NCBI GenBank assembly: GCA_964626565.1
Contig: CAZVFX010000019.1
Coordinates: 12,760-76,759 of the forward strand
DNA: 64,000 nucleotides
Reading direction: 5' to 3'
Origin: CAZVFX01 sp964626565
GTDB taxonomy: Bacteria; Myxococcota_A; UBA9042; CAIXZC01
Shown: piece by piece, positions 50,789-60,376 of the stretch
How positions within the stretch are numbered: the stretch's first letter is position 1
Layout: each line of letters begins with the position of its first letter
Made by a program: the position numbers and the translations under genes
The notes under the pieces: model-generated
Told to the model about the DNA's origin: nothing
What the model saw: only the letters and a program-made list of their open reading frames with translations
The model's database searches: none

Positions 50789-52537
50789 CTACTCCCGGGG
50801 CGGGTGGATTCGCAGCCTCTCCTGAGGGAGCTTCCCGAAAATCGCGCCTATCTGACGAGCCACATCCCCCCTGGTTTCGCCGGCAGCGTCGCGCCAGGCG
50901 AGTACCACGCCGGGCATCACATACACCTCAAAGCCGCCAAAGTAGCCGGGGATGTCACCGCAGGTGAGGTCCATCACCCCTTTTCCCAGCACCCAGGCTG
51001 CGTAATCGGGCTCAAGTTGTTTCGGCTCCCCTTCCGCCACCGGCCGGGGCGGGCCGTAGTCCGGCGGGCAGGACACCAGGGCGAAGATGCGTCCTTCCAG
51101 ACGCTGCTGCGAATCGGCTAGATCGCTTAGTTGTCCCACCTGCTCGGGTCTCACCCGGGGTCGGTCGGTACACCCATTGAGGCGATGAAGGTACTCCATG
51201 AGCAACGCCCGGGAGTGCTCGGGCACGCGCTCTGCAACGAGCTCGAACTGCTGCAACTCATCTGCGGAATAGAACGCAAGATGGGTGAAAAACTCGCCAT
51301 AGCGAAAAAAGAGCAGATCCTCCGAGACCGGCTGTGATCCTTTAAGGATCTTAGCCACAGTCCGGTAATCGGGACCCAACGCGGGCTTGACCGGGCTCTG
51401 GTAGTACCGACTCAAGAGCCAGCCGTTGGTCGCGCACAAGATCAGCAGAGGGATTGCGAACACCACTGCGGCCACCCGGGGGCGAGAGGGAAGCAATCGA
51501 GGCGCACCTTCCAGGGAAAATGCCAGGCACGCGTACGCGGGCCCGAAAAAGAACGCTACGAAGGTCATGTCAAACGCGTTGGGCCCCACCACCCAGACCA
51601 GGATACCCAGCGCGGCCAGGGGCAGGCCCAGAGCGATGGAAACAAGAACACCGGCCCGTTGTTCCTGAAGGAAGAGACGCCACAGCCCCCAAGCTACAAG
51701 CCCCAGAAACAGGGCCCAGAACGGCGTCCAGGCTCCCATGAGCGAGGCGGGCACGCTTTCGATGAGCGCTGAGAAACTGTAGGGCCTTCCCACCAGGAAC
51801 ACTTTCGGGTGGTAGGCGAGCTTCACCCTGAATGAAATGGTCACCACAGCCTGCAACGCCAGCGCGGGTAACACCGGCAGAAACACTGCCAGGCAGCGCC
51901 TGGCTAGGGCTGCGGGGCTTCTGCGCTCCATCCACCCATCCATGTACACGATGAGGAGGAACTGCACTGCCAGAAAGAGCACGGCCATGGCGTGACTGAG
52001 CACAGCCACCGAAGCGGCCAGCCAGATCAGCACCAGGCCGGTCACTCGGGGATTCTCCCGGCGAAGGTACCGATAGAGCAGGATCACTGCCGCATTCCCG
52101 CACACTGCCGCGGCGACATACCAGCGGGCGGTTTGCGAAAGGTCCACGAGGTAGACGGCAAAGGAAGCCACGAACGCGGCCGCGAGCCCGGCCCGGCGGC
52201 CGGCCACCTCTTTGCCCCACAGATAGGCCACCGGAATCGCGAGCACTCCCCACACTACAGAGGGCAACCGCGAATACCATTCCAAAGGCTCCAGGCCGAA
52301 GCGCCACACCAGGTTGTGCCAGCAGAACCCGGCGATGTCCGAGCCCGAATCGCGCAAGTTGTCCAGAAAGCCTGCGCAGCGAGCGTTGAAGATTTCCTGG
52401 ATCTCAGCCGACCACAGGGGTTTGTCGCCCAGGCGGAACAGGCGCAGGCTGAGAGCCAACGCCCCGACGAGGGACAGCAAGAGAGCCGGGGAAGAGAAGA
52501 AAACCCGTATTCTCCCTCGATTCCGACGCTCTTCCAT
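50789..52537 (-). CDS. GT39/ArnT-like membrane glycosyltransferase
   Basis: 582 residues; ATG 52537 is preceded by GGAGGACAGGATC. About 12 membrane helices and a soluble C-terminal region. The first extracytoplasmic loop, LFRLGDKPLWSAEIQEIF, has the DxxxWxxE-like acidic pattern of PMT/ArnT-type enzymes. Such enzymes transfer sugars from polyprenyl phosphates in the periplasm. The C-terminal 170 residues are soluble and Cys-containing. It precedes nothing obvious in LPS synthesis, so the acceptor is unknown. It follows phoH on the minus strand. Confidence 0.72.
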   Translation of the reverse strand: MEERRNRGRIRVFFSSPALLLSLVGALALSLRLFRLGDKPLWSAEIQEIFNARCAGFLDNLRDSGSDIAGFCWHNLVWRFGLEPLEWYSRLPSVVWGVLAIPVAYLWGKEVAGRRAGLAAAFVASFAVYLVDLSQTARWYVAAAVCGNAAVILLYRYLRRENPRVTGLVLIWLAASVAVLSHAMAVLFLAVQFLLIVYMDGWMERRSPAALARRCLAVFLPVLPALALQAVVTISFRVKLAYHPKVFLVGRPYSFSALIESVPASLMGAWTPFWALFLGLVAWGLWRLFLQEQRAGVLVSIALGLPLAALGILVWVVGPNAFDMTFVAFFFGPAYACLAFSLEGAPRLLPSRPRVAAVVFAIPLLILCATNGWLLSRYYQSPVKPALGPDYRTVAKILKGSQPVSEDLLFFRYGEFFTHLAFYSADELQQFELVAERVPEHSRALLMEYLHRLNGCTDRPRVRPEQVGQLSDLADSQQRLEGRIFALVSCPPDYGPPRPVAEGEPKQLEPDYAAWVLGKGVMDLTCGDIPGYFGGFEVYVMPGVVLAWRDAAGETRGDVARQIGAIFGKLPQERLRIHPPRE

Positions 52538-52570
52538 GATCCTGTCCTCCGGCCTCCCGGCTTTCGCCTT

Positions 52571-53890
52571 CTACAACCGGTTGGCCGCGATCTCCGCCAG
52601 TTCGGAGCGCTCACCCTTGGCCAGGGTTACCGTCCCGGCCACCCCTTCGTCCCGGAACCGGGCCAGGGTGTAAGTCAGGCCGTTGCTCAAAGAATCCAAA
52701 TAGGGATGGTCGATCTGGTACGGATCCCCGGTCAGCACGATCTTGGTACCTTCTCCGGCGCGGGTGAGAATCGTCTTCACCTCGTGGGGCGTCAGGTTCT
52801 GAGCCTCATCAACGATCATAAACTGCCGGGGAATGCTACGGCCGCGGATGTAAGTGAGCGGCTCAATCTGCATGATGTTCATCTCCTGGAGTCCGCCGTA
52901 CGGCTGATTATCTTTGCGGTCCTTTCGGGCCGCGGACAGGAGAAAATCCACCGAATCGTGAATCGGCTGCATCCATGGATTCAGCTTCTCCTCCACCGTG
53001 CCGGGGAGAAATCCGATGTCCTTGCCCAGGGGGAAGATCGGCCTGGAAACCAGCAGCCGCTCGTACTGCTGATCGTCTGTTACCTTGGCCAGCCCGCACG
53101 CCACAGCCAGCAGCGTCTTGCCCGTGCCCGCCTTGCCCACCAGAGTCACCAGGCTGATGCGATCATCGAGGAGAAGGTCCATGGCAAAGATCTGCTCTCG
53201 ATTGCGGGGGCGAATGCCCCAGATCGGAGCAGACGGAGCCTTAATGGGCACCACCGTGTCTCCCGCCGAACTCACTTTTCCAAGGGCGCTATGGTTGGGA
53301 TTGGCTTCGTCCTTCAAGGTCAGAAACTGGTTGGCGACCAGTTGCTCCCCTTCAACCTCCGGCACCTCGCCGCCCGCCCCTTTATAGAATCCGTCGATAT
53401 AATCCCCCGGGACCGCTACCTCGGCATGGCCCGTATAGACCTCCTGCACACTTACGTGTCCCCGCTGGTAGTCCTGGGCCTCCATGTGCAGTGCATCCGC
53501 GCGAATTCTGAGGTTGGTGTCCATAGTCACAAAGATGGTAGGGATCTCCTTCTCCGACTTCATGACGTGAACTGCGACTGCGAGAATGAGGTCGTCTTTC
53601 TGGTGGTTGCTGCGTAACGACTTCGGGATATTGGAAGGAGCAAACAGCACTCGCAAGCTCCCGCCCCCGGGCAGTTCCACCCCTTCGCTCAAGGAGCCTT
53701 CCTCCCGGTATTTATCGATTTCACGGGACACGGCCCGGGCGTTGCGGCCCAATTCGTCCTGCTGCTTCTTGAACGTATCGATCTCTTCGATGACGTATAC
53801 CGGGACAACTACATTATTGTCCTGAAAAGCAAAAATTGCAGTGGGGTCGTGCAAGAGCACGTTGGTGTCAAGAACGTAGTTCTTTCTCAT
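52571..53890 (-). CDS. phoH2: PIN-PhoH family ATPase
   Basis: 439 residues; ATG 53890 is preceded by AAGGAG, and the start lies inside the hflX end. The N-terminal PIN nuclease domain begins KNYVLDTNVLLHDPTAIF, with acidic residues in VIEEIDTFK and VTMDTNLRIRA. The C-terminal PhoH helicase-like domain has Walker A GKAGTGKT, IVDEAQNLTPHE (Walker B) and LTGDPYQIDHP. This PIN-PhoH fusion corresponds to PhoH2/YlaK, an RNA helicase/RNase reported in actinobacteria and firmicutes. It overlaps hflX by 23 bp, so translation is coupled. Confidence 0.92.
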   Translation of the reverse strand: MRKNYVLDTNVLLHDPTAIFAFQDNNVVVPVYVIEEIDTFKKQQDELGRNARAVSREIDKYREEGSLSEGVELPGGGSLRVLFAPSNIPKSLRSNHQKDDLILAVAVHVMKSEKEIPTIFVTMDTNLRIRADALHMEAQDYQRGHVSVQEVYTGHAEVAVPGDYIDGFYKGAGGEVPEVEGEQLVANQFLTLKDEANPNHSALGKVSSAGDTVVPIKAPSAPIWGIRPRNREQIFAMDLLLDDRISLVTLVGKAGTGKTLLAVACGLAKVTDDQQYERLLVSRPIFPLGKDIGFLPGTVEEKLNPWMQPIHDSVDFLLSAARKDRKDNQPYGGLQEMNIMQIEPLTYIRGRSIPRQFMIVDEAQNLTPHEVKTILTRAGEGTKIVLTGDPYQIDHPYLDSLSNGLTYTLARFRDEGVAGTVTLAKGERSELAEIAANRL

Positions 53891-55565
53891 CGTCACTCCT
53901 TGATTGAGCTTCGTATGGTTCGACGCTCTCGCCGGGTTCGATCCCCCACAAGGCGTCTTCGATGCGCTCCACCAGGGGCCTTAACGACTCCCGGTTCAAT
54001 GCCGACACGGCGACTCCGGAGAACCTCTGCGCCTGATTTCTGGCCAGATCTCCGTTTTGCAGCAGGTCCATTTTGTTGAACACCGTAATGCGATATGTAC
54101 CGGCCAGGTCAAGTTCGGCGAGCAGTTTTTCCACCGCTTCGAGTTGCTCCTCCGCCCGTGGCGAACTAGCGTCCACCACGTGCAAAAGCAGATCCGCAGT
54201 TTCCAACTCCTCGAGCGTCGCCTTGAAGGCAGTTTTCAAGTCTGCAGGAAGGTCCCTGATGAAACCCACCGTATCGGTAAGAATAATCTCCCGGTCCCGG
54301 GGAAAGCGCAGGCGCTTGCTGAAGGGGTCCAGAGTAGCGAAAAGCTTGTTTTCCGCCACCGCCCGGGCTCGAGTCAGCGTGTTGAGCAGGGTCGATTTCC
54401 CCGCGTTGGTATAACCGACGATGGAAACCACGGGCACCTGGTTCTTTTCCCGCCGTTTTCGGCGCTCCTTTCGGCGCGCGGCGAGTTGCTTCAATTGCTT
54501 CTCCAAAGACGAAATCCGCTGGTGAACCCGCCGCCGATCCGATTCGAGTTTGGTCTCCCCGGGCCCCCGGCCGCCGATGCCGCCCTGAAGCCGGCTCATG
54601 GCGATACCCGCGCCGATGAGGCGGGGCAGCAGAAAGCGAAGCTGGGCCAATTCCACCTGGAGCTTGCCGTCCCCGCTGCGGGCGCGCTGGGCAAATATGT
54701 CCAGGATGAGTTGGGTGCGATCGATCACCCGGATGTCACCCAGGTCGGCAATATTCTTCACTTGGGCAGCGCTGAGGTCGGGGCAGAACACCAGCAGGTC
54801 TACCTCCTTCTGCATGGTTCTGACTATGATATCGCGCAACCGACCCCGGCCGATGAAGTAACGCCGGTCGGGCCGCCGACGCTGCACAACCACGTCGGAA
54901 ATCTGGAGACCCGCGGACAGGGCAAGCTCCGTGAGTTCCTCGATCTCCCATTCGGGGTCATCGGAACGGCCGTCGTCCAGATAGACCAGCACGGCCCGTT
55001 CAATGCCCTTTTCCGGAGAGAGAGACTCCGCCTTCTTGGAGAATTCGTTCTCCAACTCACGGATGAACTCCGGAAAATCCAAGTCGAACTCATGGACCGG
55101 CGTGGGTCCCAGGACCTCCCACAGCTTGTGGTCAGGATTCATGGGCAACAGATGGGCTGCGGTCATATACAACGGATTGCGTTCGGGCCTGGCGTCCAGG
55201 GCGACGATCAAGTCAAAGGAAAGCAGGGAGAGGTCGGTGAAGTCATCTGTGGAAAGCGGTTCGCCGTGAAGGTGTGTGTGAATGAGCCGGATTCCGCGGA
55301 ACCGCCCCCTTCCGGCGCGAATTCGCCCCAATTCCGGAATAAACAACCCGCTGCTGTCGCCGACTATCACATAATGGACCGTTCCTTTGCGGTCCACGAT
55401 GATTCCTACCTGGCGCTTGACGTTGCGGGACAACTCCACCATGGTTTGCGCTACTTCGCCGGAGAGCACGCGCTCTTTGGGGAGGTAACGCCGGTAGAGC
55501 CTCTCCAATCCATTAACCTGGCTGGATTTCAGCCCGGAAGTGTTGCCGTATAGCTTTCTGGTAAT
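53868..55565 (-). CDS. hflX: GTPase HflX, apparent AUU start
   Basis: 565 residues if ATT 55565 is used. The conserved HflX N-terminus (KLYGNTSGLKSSQVNGLER) is in frame upstream of the first canonical start, TTG 55508. No ATG, GTG or TTG lies before it, and GGGGAGG sits 5 nt upstream of ATT (an ACG at 55568 overlaps the previous stop). The N-terminal HflX domain is followed by the Gly-rich GGIGGRGPGETKLESDRR and a coiled coil. G domain: VGYTNAGKSTLLN, DTVGFIRDLP, NKMD and VSALN. It dissociates stalled or heat-damaged ribosomes. Upstream gene end is 2 bp away. Confidence 0.9.
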   Translation of the reverse strand: MTRKLYGNTSGLKSSQVNGLERLYRRYLPKERVLSGEVAQTMVELSRNVKRQVGIIVDRKGTVHYVIVGDSSGLFIPELGRIRAGRGRFRGIRLIHTHLHGEPLSTDDFTDLSLLSFDLIVALDARPERNPLYMTAAHLLPMNPDHKLWEVLGPTPVHEFDLDFPEFIRELENEFSKKAESLSPEKGIERAVLVYLDDGRSDDPEWEIEELTELALSAGLQISDVVVQRRRPDRRYFIGRGRLRDIIVRTMQKEVDLLVFCPDLSAAQVKNIADLGDIRVIDRTQLILDIFAQRARSGDGKLQVELAQLRFLLPRLIGAGIAMSRLQGGIGGRGPGETKLESDRRRVHQRISSLEKQLKQLAARRKERRKRREKNQVPVVSIVGYTNAGKSTLLNTLTRARAVAENKLFATLDPFSKRLRFPRDREIILTDTVGFIRDLPADLKTAFKATLEELETADLLLHVVDASSPRAEEQLEAVEKLLAELDLAGTYRITVFNKMDLLQNGDLARNQAQRFSGVAVSALNRESLRPLVERIEDALWGIEPGESVEPYEAQSRSDDEKELRS

Positions 55566-55567
55566 CG

Positions 55568-57004
55568 TTACCTCCCCTGGCGACTGATCCGGAGCAACAT
55601 GGAAGCCACCTCGCTGCGAAGCCGGGAAGGGAGGCGGGCTGCGGTAGCCCGTTCAAAATAACTGACTCCGTCCAGAAAACGACCGGCCATGAGATTGTAC
55701 TTGCCTAAGAGGGCGTTGAGCAGGCCCAGGTCGCCAAATGACTCACCAGCGAGCTTGAGCAAGGCGACAGCCTCCTGGTACTGGTCCGTGGACGAATAAA
55801 GGCAGACAAGGAAAACCAGAGTGTCCTGATAGTTAGGCTGGAGCGTCCAGACTTTCTCGAACAGTTCCAACGCCTCGTCTTGATGCTGTAGCTTCAGTTC
55901 GGTGCGTGCGGCGAGATAGGTGATCTCCAGGTTCTTGCCCGACTGCCGCGAGGACTTCAACACCTGCTGCGCCAATTCAGGGTCGTTGCTGGCGAGGTAC
56001 GCCTTGGCCAGCAGGGGCACCAGTTGCTTGTCACGGGGGCTTCGCTTCACCGCGGGAGCCAGCACCTGCACCGCCTGGGAAGGGGGCAGATTAATCAGGG
56101 AAAGCAACAGACCCCTGCGTTTCTTCTTAGCCTCCAAAGCCAACTTCAGCACAGAGACGACTGCTGCGATTGCCGGCTGATCCGAATAGAGGTCGAGGGA
56201 TGCGGACCAGAGCTCCACCGCGGGCTCGTATTCCGCTTCGCCCAGGTGGATCTCCGCCTTCAGGTTCAGCGCCGCTGGAAACTCCGGGTGAAGGCTGAGC
56301 GCCCGTTCCAGGTCGTCCACCGCGGCTGAGAAGTCTCCCCTCTTCACCCGCAACATGGCGAGGAAGTAATAACATGTAGCCTCGAAGTACGCGGGTCCCA
56401 TGAGCAACCGGGGCAGATTGCCGTGCTCCACCATCTCCGCGGCCAGGGATATGTATTCCTCCGCGCTGGAGATGTCCCCTTCCCGCAAGTATTCCAACCC
56501 CAGGTAGAGCTTCTTCTCCACCAGGCTGTGCTCCTCGCCCCAGGTACGCGGGTCCGCAGAGCGATAGTCGGGCGACGATCCTTCAGGCACCACTGCGCGG
56601 TGGGAAAGCACCCGCACTCCGCTGGTCGGCGTGCGCACTTTGAGGGAGATGCGGGCCACTCCGCGGGTGAAGAGTCCGTCCCTCTGGATGTCTTCCTGCA
56701 CTTTCAGGAAGGAGATTGTCTGGACGCCGTCCTCCCCCTCGGTGATCTGCATGTCGGTAAGTTCCACTTTGGTCCGACGGACGTGGTCGAACCACGCGGA
56801 GCCGACCAGCGGGCCGAAGACCCGGCCGGAAGGGTCATACTTGTGCAGCAGCAGCGGGTTGCCTTCAACAAAAGCCTGCCGGTAGTCGTCCAGGAAGCCG
56901 CGCAGCCGGTCCGGCGCCTGCTCCGTGTCCGCCCGCGCCGTTCCGTCCCCAGCAGTCACAAGAGCGATGAAAAAAGCCAGGAGAATGTAAGCCATTCGAG
57001 TCAT
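55568..57004 (-). CDS. Exported TPR protein
   Basis: 478 residues; ATG 57004 is preceded by AGGGAGTTGGAAT. Signal peptide LLAFFIALVTAGDGTARA. Residues 30-165 form a NTF2/SnoaL-like alpha+beta domain (FLDDYRQAFVEGNPLLLHKY, GVQTISFLKVQEDIQRDG). From about 175 there are ten or more TPR-like helix pairs (LREGDISSAEEYISLA, VKRGDFSAAVDDLERALSLH, ELAQQVLKSSRQSGKN, YQEAVALLKLAGESFGD). It is periplasmic, with a protein-interaction role. First gene of the TPR-hflX-phoH operon. The function is unknown. Confidence 0.82.
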   Translation of the reverse strand: MTRMAYILLAFFIALVTAGDGTARADTEQAPDRLRGFLDDYRQAFVEGNPLLLHKYDPSGRVFGPLVGSAWFDHVRRTKVELTDMQITEGEDGVQTISFLKVQEDIQRDGLFTRGVARISLKVRTPTSGVRVLSHRAVVPEGSSPDYRSADPRTWGEEHSLVEKKLYLGLEYLREGDISSAEEYISLAAEMVEHGNLPRLLMGPAYFEATCYYFLAMLRVKRGDFSAAVDDLERALSLHPEFPAALNLKAEIHLGEAEYEPAVELWSASLDLYSDQPAIAAVVSVLKLALEAKKKRRGLLLSLINLPPSQAVQVLAPAVKRSPRDKQLVPLLAKAYLASNDPELAQQVLKSSRQSGKNLEITYLAARTELKLQHQDEALELFEKVWTLQPNYQDTLVFLVCLYSSTDQYQEAVALLKLAGESFGDLGLLNALLGKYNLMAGRFLDGVSYFERATAARLPSRLRSEVASMLLRISRQGR

Positions 57005-57063
57005 ATTCCAACTCCCTTGGCGTATGATACACTAAAGAACCCACTTTCGACAACCTCCGCGCC

Positions 57064-57092
57064 TTGACACGCTCTCGACGAACAGGGATAAT
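57064..57092 (+). promoter_or_regulatory. Promoter for the Ig-like lipoprotein
   Basis: Perfect TTGACA (57064-57069), 17-bp spacer, GATAAT (57087-57092, 5/6). The leader to GTG 57189 is about 90 nt; I see no defined structure in it. Confidence 0.6.
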
Positions 57093-57188
57093 TATTTGGC
57101 CCGGGAGTAGCGCACTTTTTTGCACGAGGATTGCAGATGCGGAGAGAACCGATCATCGCCAGCATCCCCACCATGAGTTCCTGCTGAC

Positions 57189-59249
57189 GTGCGCGCCCTG
57201 CCTGTCATAACCGCCCTCATAGTGGCGATGGGGTGCGGGGAATTCAACACCCGCTGCTTGTACGAACAGTGCGGCGACGTGATGGATGTACGACTCGAAC
57301 TGCCCGGCCCCGACACGAAAGAACTGGTGGATCCCTGCCCGGAACTTGTGGCGGTGGAGATGCTCACCGCTGAACTGGCCGACGCCCAACTCAACGCGCC
57401 CTACGTTTTCGCCCTCTACTCCGCACCTTCCCGCTTCGTTGATTGGCGGGTATTTTCAGGCAACCTGCCTCCGGGAGTCGCACTCGACTCCACTCTGGGC
57501 ATCCTTGTAGGGGTACCCGAAGCGGAAGGGGAATTCACCTTTACCGTGCAGGCGACGCCTCAGGATCCGGCCCTACCCTGCCACGAGCCCGCGGAGCGCG
57601 AATACACCCTCACCGTAACGGCCGGCTGCGTGGAAGATGAGAACTGTATGGTGGGCTGGCCCGAACAAGGCCCTTTCACCGGGTGCCAGGACGGAGTCTG
57701 CGTGCTGTCGGGGTTGTGGTGTCCGGAGACGGTAATGGGAACCGACGTCGCCTGGAAGGCGCCGGAGGAGCCGGTGGGAAACGAGGAATCAGGCTGGCTC
57801 ATCGTCGAGCACAAGAAGATCCCTTCCTCCGAACAATTGTCACCAAAGGACCCTTCAAACCACGTGCTGACCATGGAAAAAGAGGGCGAGCTGATCTCCT
57901 TTCGCTATTCCCTTCCCGAATCGTGGCCCCTTCCCTACCGCGTCGGACGGACTGCAGGCTTTAAGATCGGCGACAATCAAACCAAGGTGCCCGCAGATTC
58001 CATCCTGTTTTGGGTGGACGAGTGGGAGTTGCCGAGCCTGTTGTTCAACGGGGTCATGGCCGCGGGCCTTCTCGAACAGATGGTAGTGCCCGGCGTCCCC
58101 GACCTGGAGTTTGACCGCTGGCCCCTGGACTGCCCGCCGGAACCGGACCAGGTGTGCGGCAATGTCAGGCCGGATGCTCTGTCCGTTACCAGCGGGGGTG
58201 ACCCCGCGTTTGCGGTGGCCGGAGATCCCCAGGGAGCCAAGGTTGACGGGCACAATCTCCTGCTCCGGGTGGGCTCGGCGTACAGTCACTCAGCCTACGC
58301 ACCGGAGGGTTGCGCCGGAGCGATGCCCGATTGGGCGTCTTTTTTCGTTTACCCGCTGGAAGCCGGACCGCTCGCGGCCATCAGCAACAACTTGAGCCCC
58401 GGGGGCTCCGGCGGACCGCAACAGCAAGGGTGTTCCCAAGGACAGGGGTCGGCCGGGGACCATGTGGTGTGCCACCTCGGAGACGCGTTCATCAATGAAC
58501 TTCCCCAGGCGATCTTCTCGGCTAACGACAGTTTGACCCCGTCAGGAATCGCGGTGGAAGGGTGGACCTGGCGCCTCGAACAACCCTTCCATGGGTTCGT
58601 GAAGTTGGAGGACCAGAGCGACAACGGATTGTACCAGTCGCTGCAGCCCTCGGTGTGCGGCAACTACCAGGTGTTGCTCCATGTAGAAGACGAGCACGGA
58701 GTGTCCAGTTGCGTGGAAGACATGATGGAGGTGATAGTCAAGCCGCTCCCCGACCTCGATCTCAGGCTGGAGTTGATGTGGCGCTCCGGCGAAAGATGGG
58801 AAGATTCAAACGACACTGCGTCCTTTCTGCTCATTCACCCGCTGGCTGCGAATAAGCCGTTGGACAGCCCCGGCTGGGTCTGCATGTACGACCTCGACGA
58901 GCAGCTCTCCAAGAACTGGACCATGGCCAACCAGCAGGGTCCGCCAGGAGACTGCCATCTCCGGCGGGGAGAGATGGCCAAGGGCCGCGCGGAGGTGATT
59001 ACGGTAGAAGAGCTCATGCCAACCGCGGGCGGCAAGAGCTTCCCGCCCTACAAGGTGGCGGTGCGGGCCCCCGAGACCAACTCCCTGGCCGTGAGCATCT
59101 CACTGCGGGTCTTCTTCCCGGGTGAATCGGCGGAGCCGGAGTACGAGATCATCGACAAGGTGATGCCGCCCGGCACCGTCTGGTCCCCCGGTGTGATCAT
59201 TGTACATGAGAACGACAAGGTGTTTATCAAGAAGATGGATTGGCTGTAG
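57189..59249 (+). CDS. Ig-like/putative-Ig-domain surface lipoprotein
   Basis: 686 residues from GTG 57189; the RBS is weak and the start is uncertain. Lipobox IVAMGC. A He_PIG/cadherin-like Ig domain lies at about 60-140 (GNLPPGVALDSTLGILVGVP, EFTFTVQATPQ). A Cys-rich patch follows (CVEDENCMVGWPEQGPFTGC). The rest is beta-rich with a second Ig-like region around 470-530 (VCGNYQVLLHVEDEHGVSSC). No catalytic motifs. It resembles the other surface lipoproteins here in being a chain of Ig-like domains with disulfides. Probably adhesion or binding. Confidence 0.78.
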   Translation: MRALPVITALIVAMGCGEFNTRCLYEQCGDVMDVRLELPGPDTKELVDPCPELVAVEMLTAELADAQLNAPYVFALYSAPSRFVDWRVFSGNLPPGVALDSTLGILVGVPEAEGEFTFTVQATPQDPALPCHEPAEREYTLTVTAGCVEDENCMVGWPEQGPFTGCQDGVCVLSGLWCPETVMGTDVAWKAPEEPVGNEESGWLIVEHKKIPSSEQLSPKDPSNHVLTMEKEGELISFRYSLPESWPLPYRVGRTAGFKIGDNQTKVPADSILFWVDEWELPSLLFNGVMAAGLLEQMVVPGVPDLEFDRWPLDCPPEPDQVCGNVRPDALSVTSGGDPAFAVAGDPQGAKVDGHNLLLRVGSAYSHSAYAPEGCAGAMPDWASFFVYPLEAGPLAAISNNLSPGGSGGPQQQGCSQGQGSAGDHVVCHLGDAFINELPQAIFSANDSLTPSGIAVEGWTWRLEQPFHGFVKLEDQSDNGLYQSLQPSVCGNYQVLLHVEDEHGVSSCVEDMMEVIVKPLPDLDLRLELMWRSGERWEDSNDTASFLLIHPLAANKPLDSPGWVCMYDLDEQLSKNWTMANQQGPPGDCHLRRGEMAKGRAEVITVEELMPTAGGKSFPPYKVAVRAPETNSLAVSISLRVFFPGESAEPEYEIIDKVMPPGTVWSPGVIIVHENDKVFIKKMDWL

Positions 59250-59257
59250 AGGAAAAG

Positions 59258-59299
59258 CAATGTTCAGTGCTCATTGAGAATTGAGAATTGAAGATTGCC
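59258..59299. repeat. AT-rich intergenic repeat, second copy
   Basis: CAATGTTCAGTGCTCATTG followed by GAGAATTGAGAATTG, matching the 44871 block (CAATGTTCAATGCTCAATG) with few changes. It lies between two convergent genes. Confidence 0.55.
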
Positions 59300-59304
59300 T
59301 CCAC

Positions 59305-59931
59305 CTACTTCTTTGCTACCGGTGGTTCGTCGGGGATAATCTCGGCGAGGTCTTCGAGTACGCCTTCGATGAGGCCTTTGGCCTGGTCGAACCGGCCGGC
59401 CTCCAACATGACGGTGGCCGCGGCTATCTTGGACGTAATGCCGTCAAGCCACTGGGTGCGATCCGCGGCGCCGGACTGACCTACCAACATCGCCTGGATC
59501 TGTCCCACTTTGAGCACTGCTTTGTCTATGGCGCCGGTGAGGTAAGTTTGCTTTTCTTCCACAGGCAGAGCCCGCCACGCTTTGGTGGCTTCCGACTCGG
59601 CAGCCCGCTTTTCACGAGCTTCCTTGAGTGCGCGGGCCTTTTCAGCCTTGCGAATCCGCTCTGCCTCATCCTTCTCGAGTTGCCTCTTCAGCGCGGGGTC
59701 GATGGAACGCTTGGCGGTCGCGGGCTTCTCGGCTTCGGCCACGTTATACTGGTCCAACTGCTGGAAATAGACGCCCAGGCCCACAGCCAGAACGATCACG
59801 GTAAGTGGGATGGCGTACAGGTGCCACACCTTCTTTTTGTCGTCGACCCTGATAACATAGCTGCCGCAACTGGGGCAGACTACGGTCCCCATCTGAACAG
59901 GTTTTTCGCAATGCGGACAGCGCTCAGCCAT
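59305..59931 (-). CDS. Zinc-ribbon single-helix membrane protein
   Basis: 208 residues. N-terminal zinc ribbon CPHC...CPSC (residues 5-22), one membrane helix (YAIPLTVIVLAVGLGVYF, about 40-57) and a charged helical tail (RQLEKDEAERIRKAEKARALKEAREKRAA) followed by a small helical C-terminal domain. The ribbon should be cytoplasmic. The architecture is common in bacterial uncharacterised proteins; no catalytic activity can be assigned. It is 28 bp downstream of uspA. Confidence 0.78.
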   Translation of the reverse strand: MAERCPHCEKPVQMGTVVCPSCGSYVIRVDDKKKVWHLYAIPLTVIVLAVGLGVYFQQLDQYNVAEAEKPATAKRSIDPALKRQLEKDEAERIRKAEKARALKEAREKRAAESEATKAWRALPVEEKQTYLTGAIDKAVLKVGQIQAMLVGQSGAADRTQWLDGITSKIAAATVMLEAGRFDQAKGLIEGVLEDLAEIIPDEPPVAKK

Positions 59932-59959
59932 GACTCCCTCCCAACGCGCGACTTTGAAC

Positions 59960-60376
59960 CTATCTTACTACCAGAACCGCACAAGTGGCAAATTTCGCGA
60001 CATGACGGGTAACAGACCCCAATTCCGGAGGCAAAGAACGCCACCCGTTGGCCCCGAGGACCAACAGGTCAACATCATCCCGCTCCACCAGACCCAGGAT
60101 GCGGCTGTAGGGAAGCCCGGCGTCCTGGTGACCTTCCACCCGCCGGGCGCCCCGCTCTCGGGCCTCCTGGCAGAACTCCTCCACCTGCCCCGCCAACTCG
60201 CGTCTCATCTTTTCAGTATCCTCTACCTGGCCCCCCGGGCCGCTTTCCAACTCGCTGACGGACAGGATCGAGAGCCGGGCCTTCAGTGCAACGGCCAACT
60301 CCAGCGCCCGTTGAAATGCTCGCTCCGAAGACGGCGAACCGTCGGTGGCCAACAAAATATGTCTTGTTTCCGTCAT
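59960..60376 (-). CDS. Universal stress protein (UspA family)
   Basis: 138 residues; RBS GGAGGAGAGGCG. One Usp domain: HILLATDGSPSSERAFQRALELA at the start and, near the end, LVLGANGWRSLPPELGSVTRHVAKFA, where GxxG-type residues should bind ATP (the usual GSxS is GSVT here), then CAVLVVR. The family binds nucleotides and is induced by stress; the exact role is unknown. Cytoplasmic. Confidence 0.9.
   Translation of the reverse strand: MTETRHILLATDGSPSSERAFQRALELAVALKARLSILSVSELESGPGGQVEDTEKMRRELAGQVEEFCQEARERGARRVEGHQDAGLPYSRILGLVERDDVDLLVLGANGWRSLPPELGSVTRHVAKFATCAVLVVR

Noticed and set aside
55508..55510. TTG 55508 as start of hflX
   Set aside because: It would remove the conserved GNTSGLK N-terminus; no good RBS precedes it.
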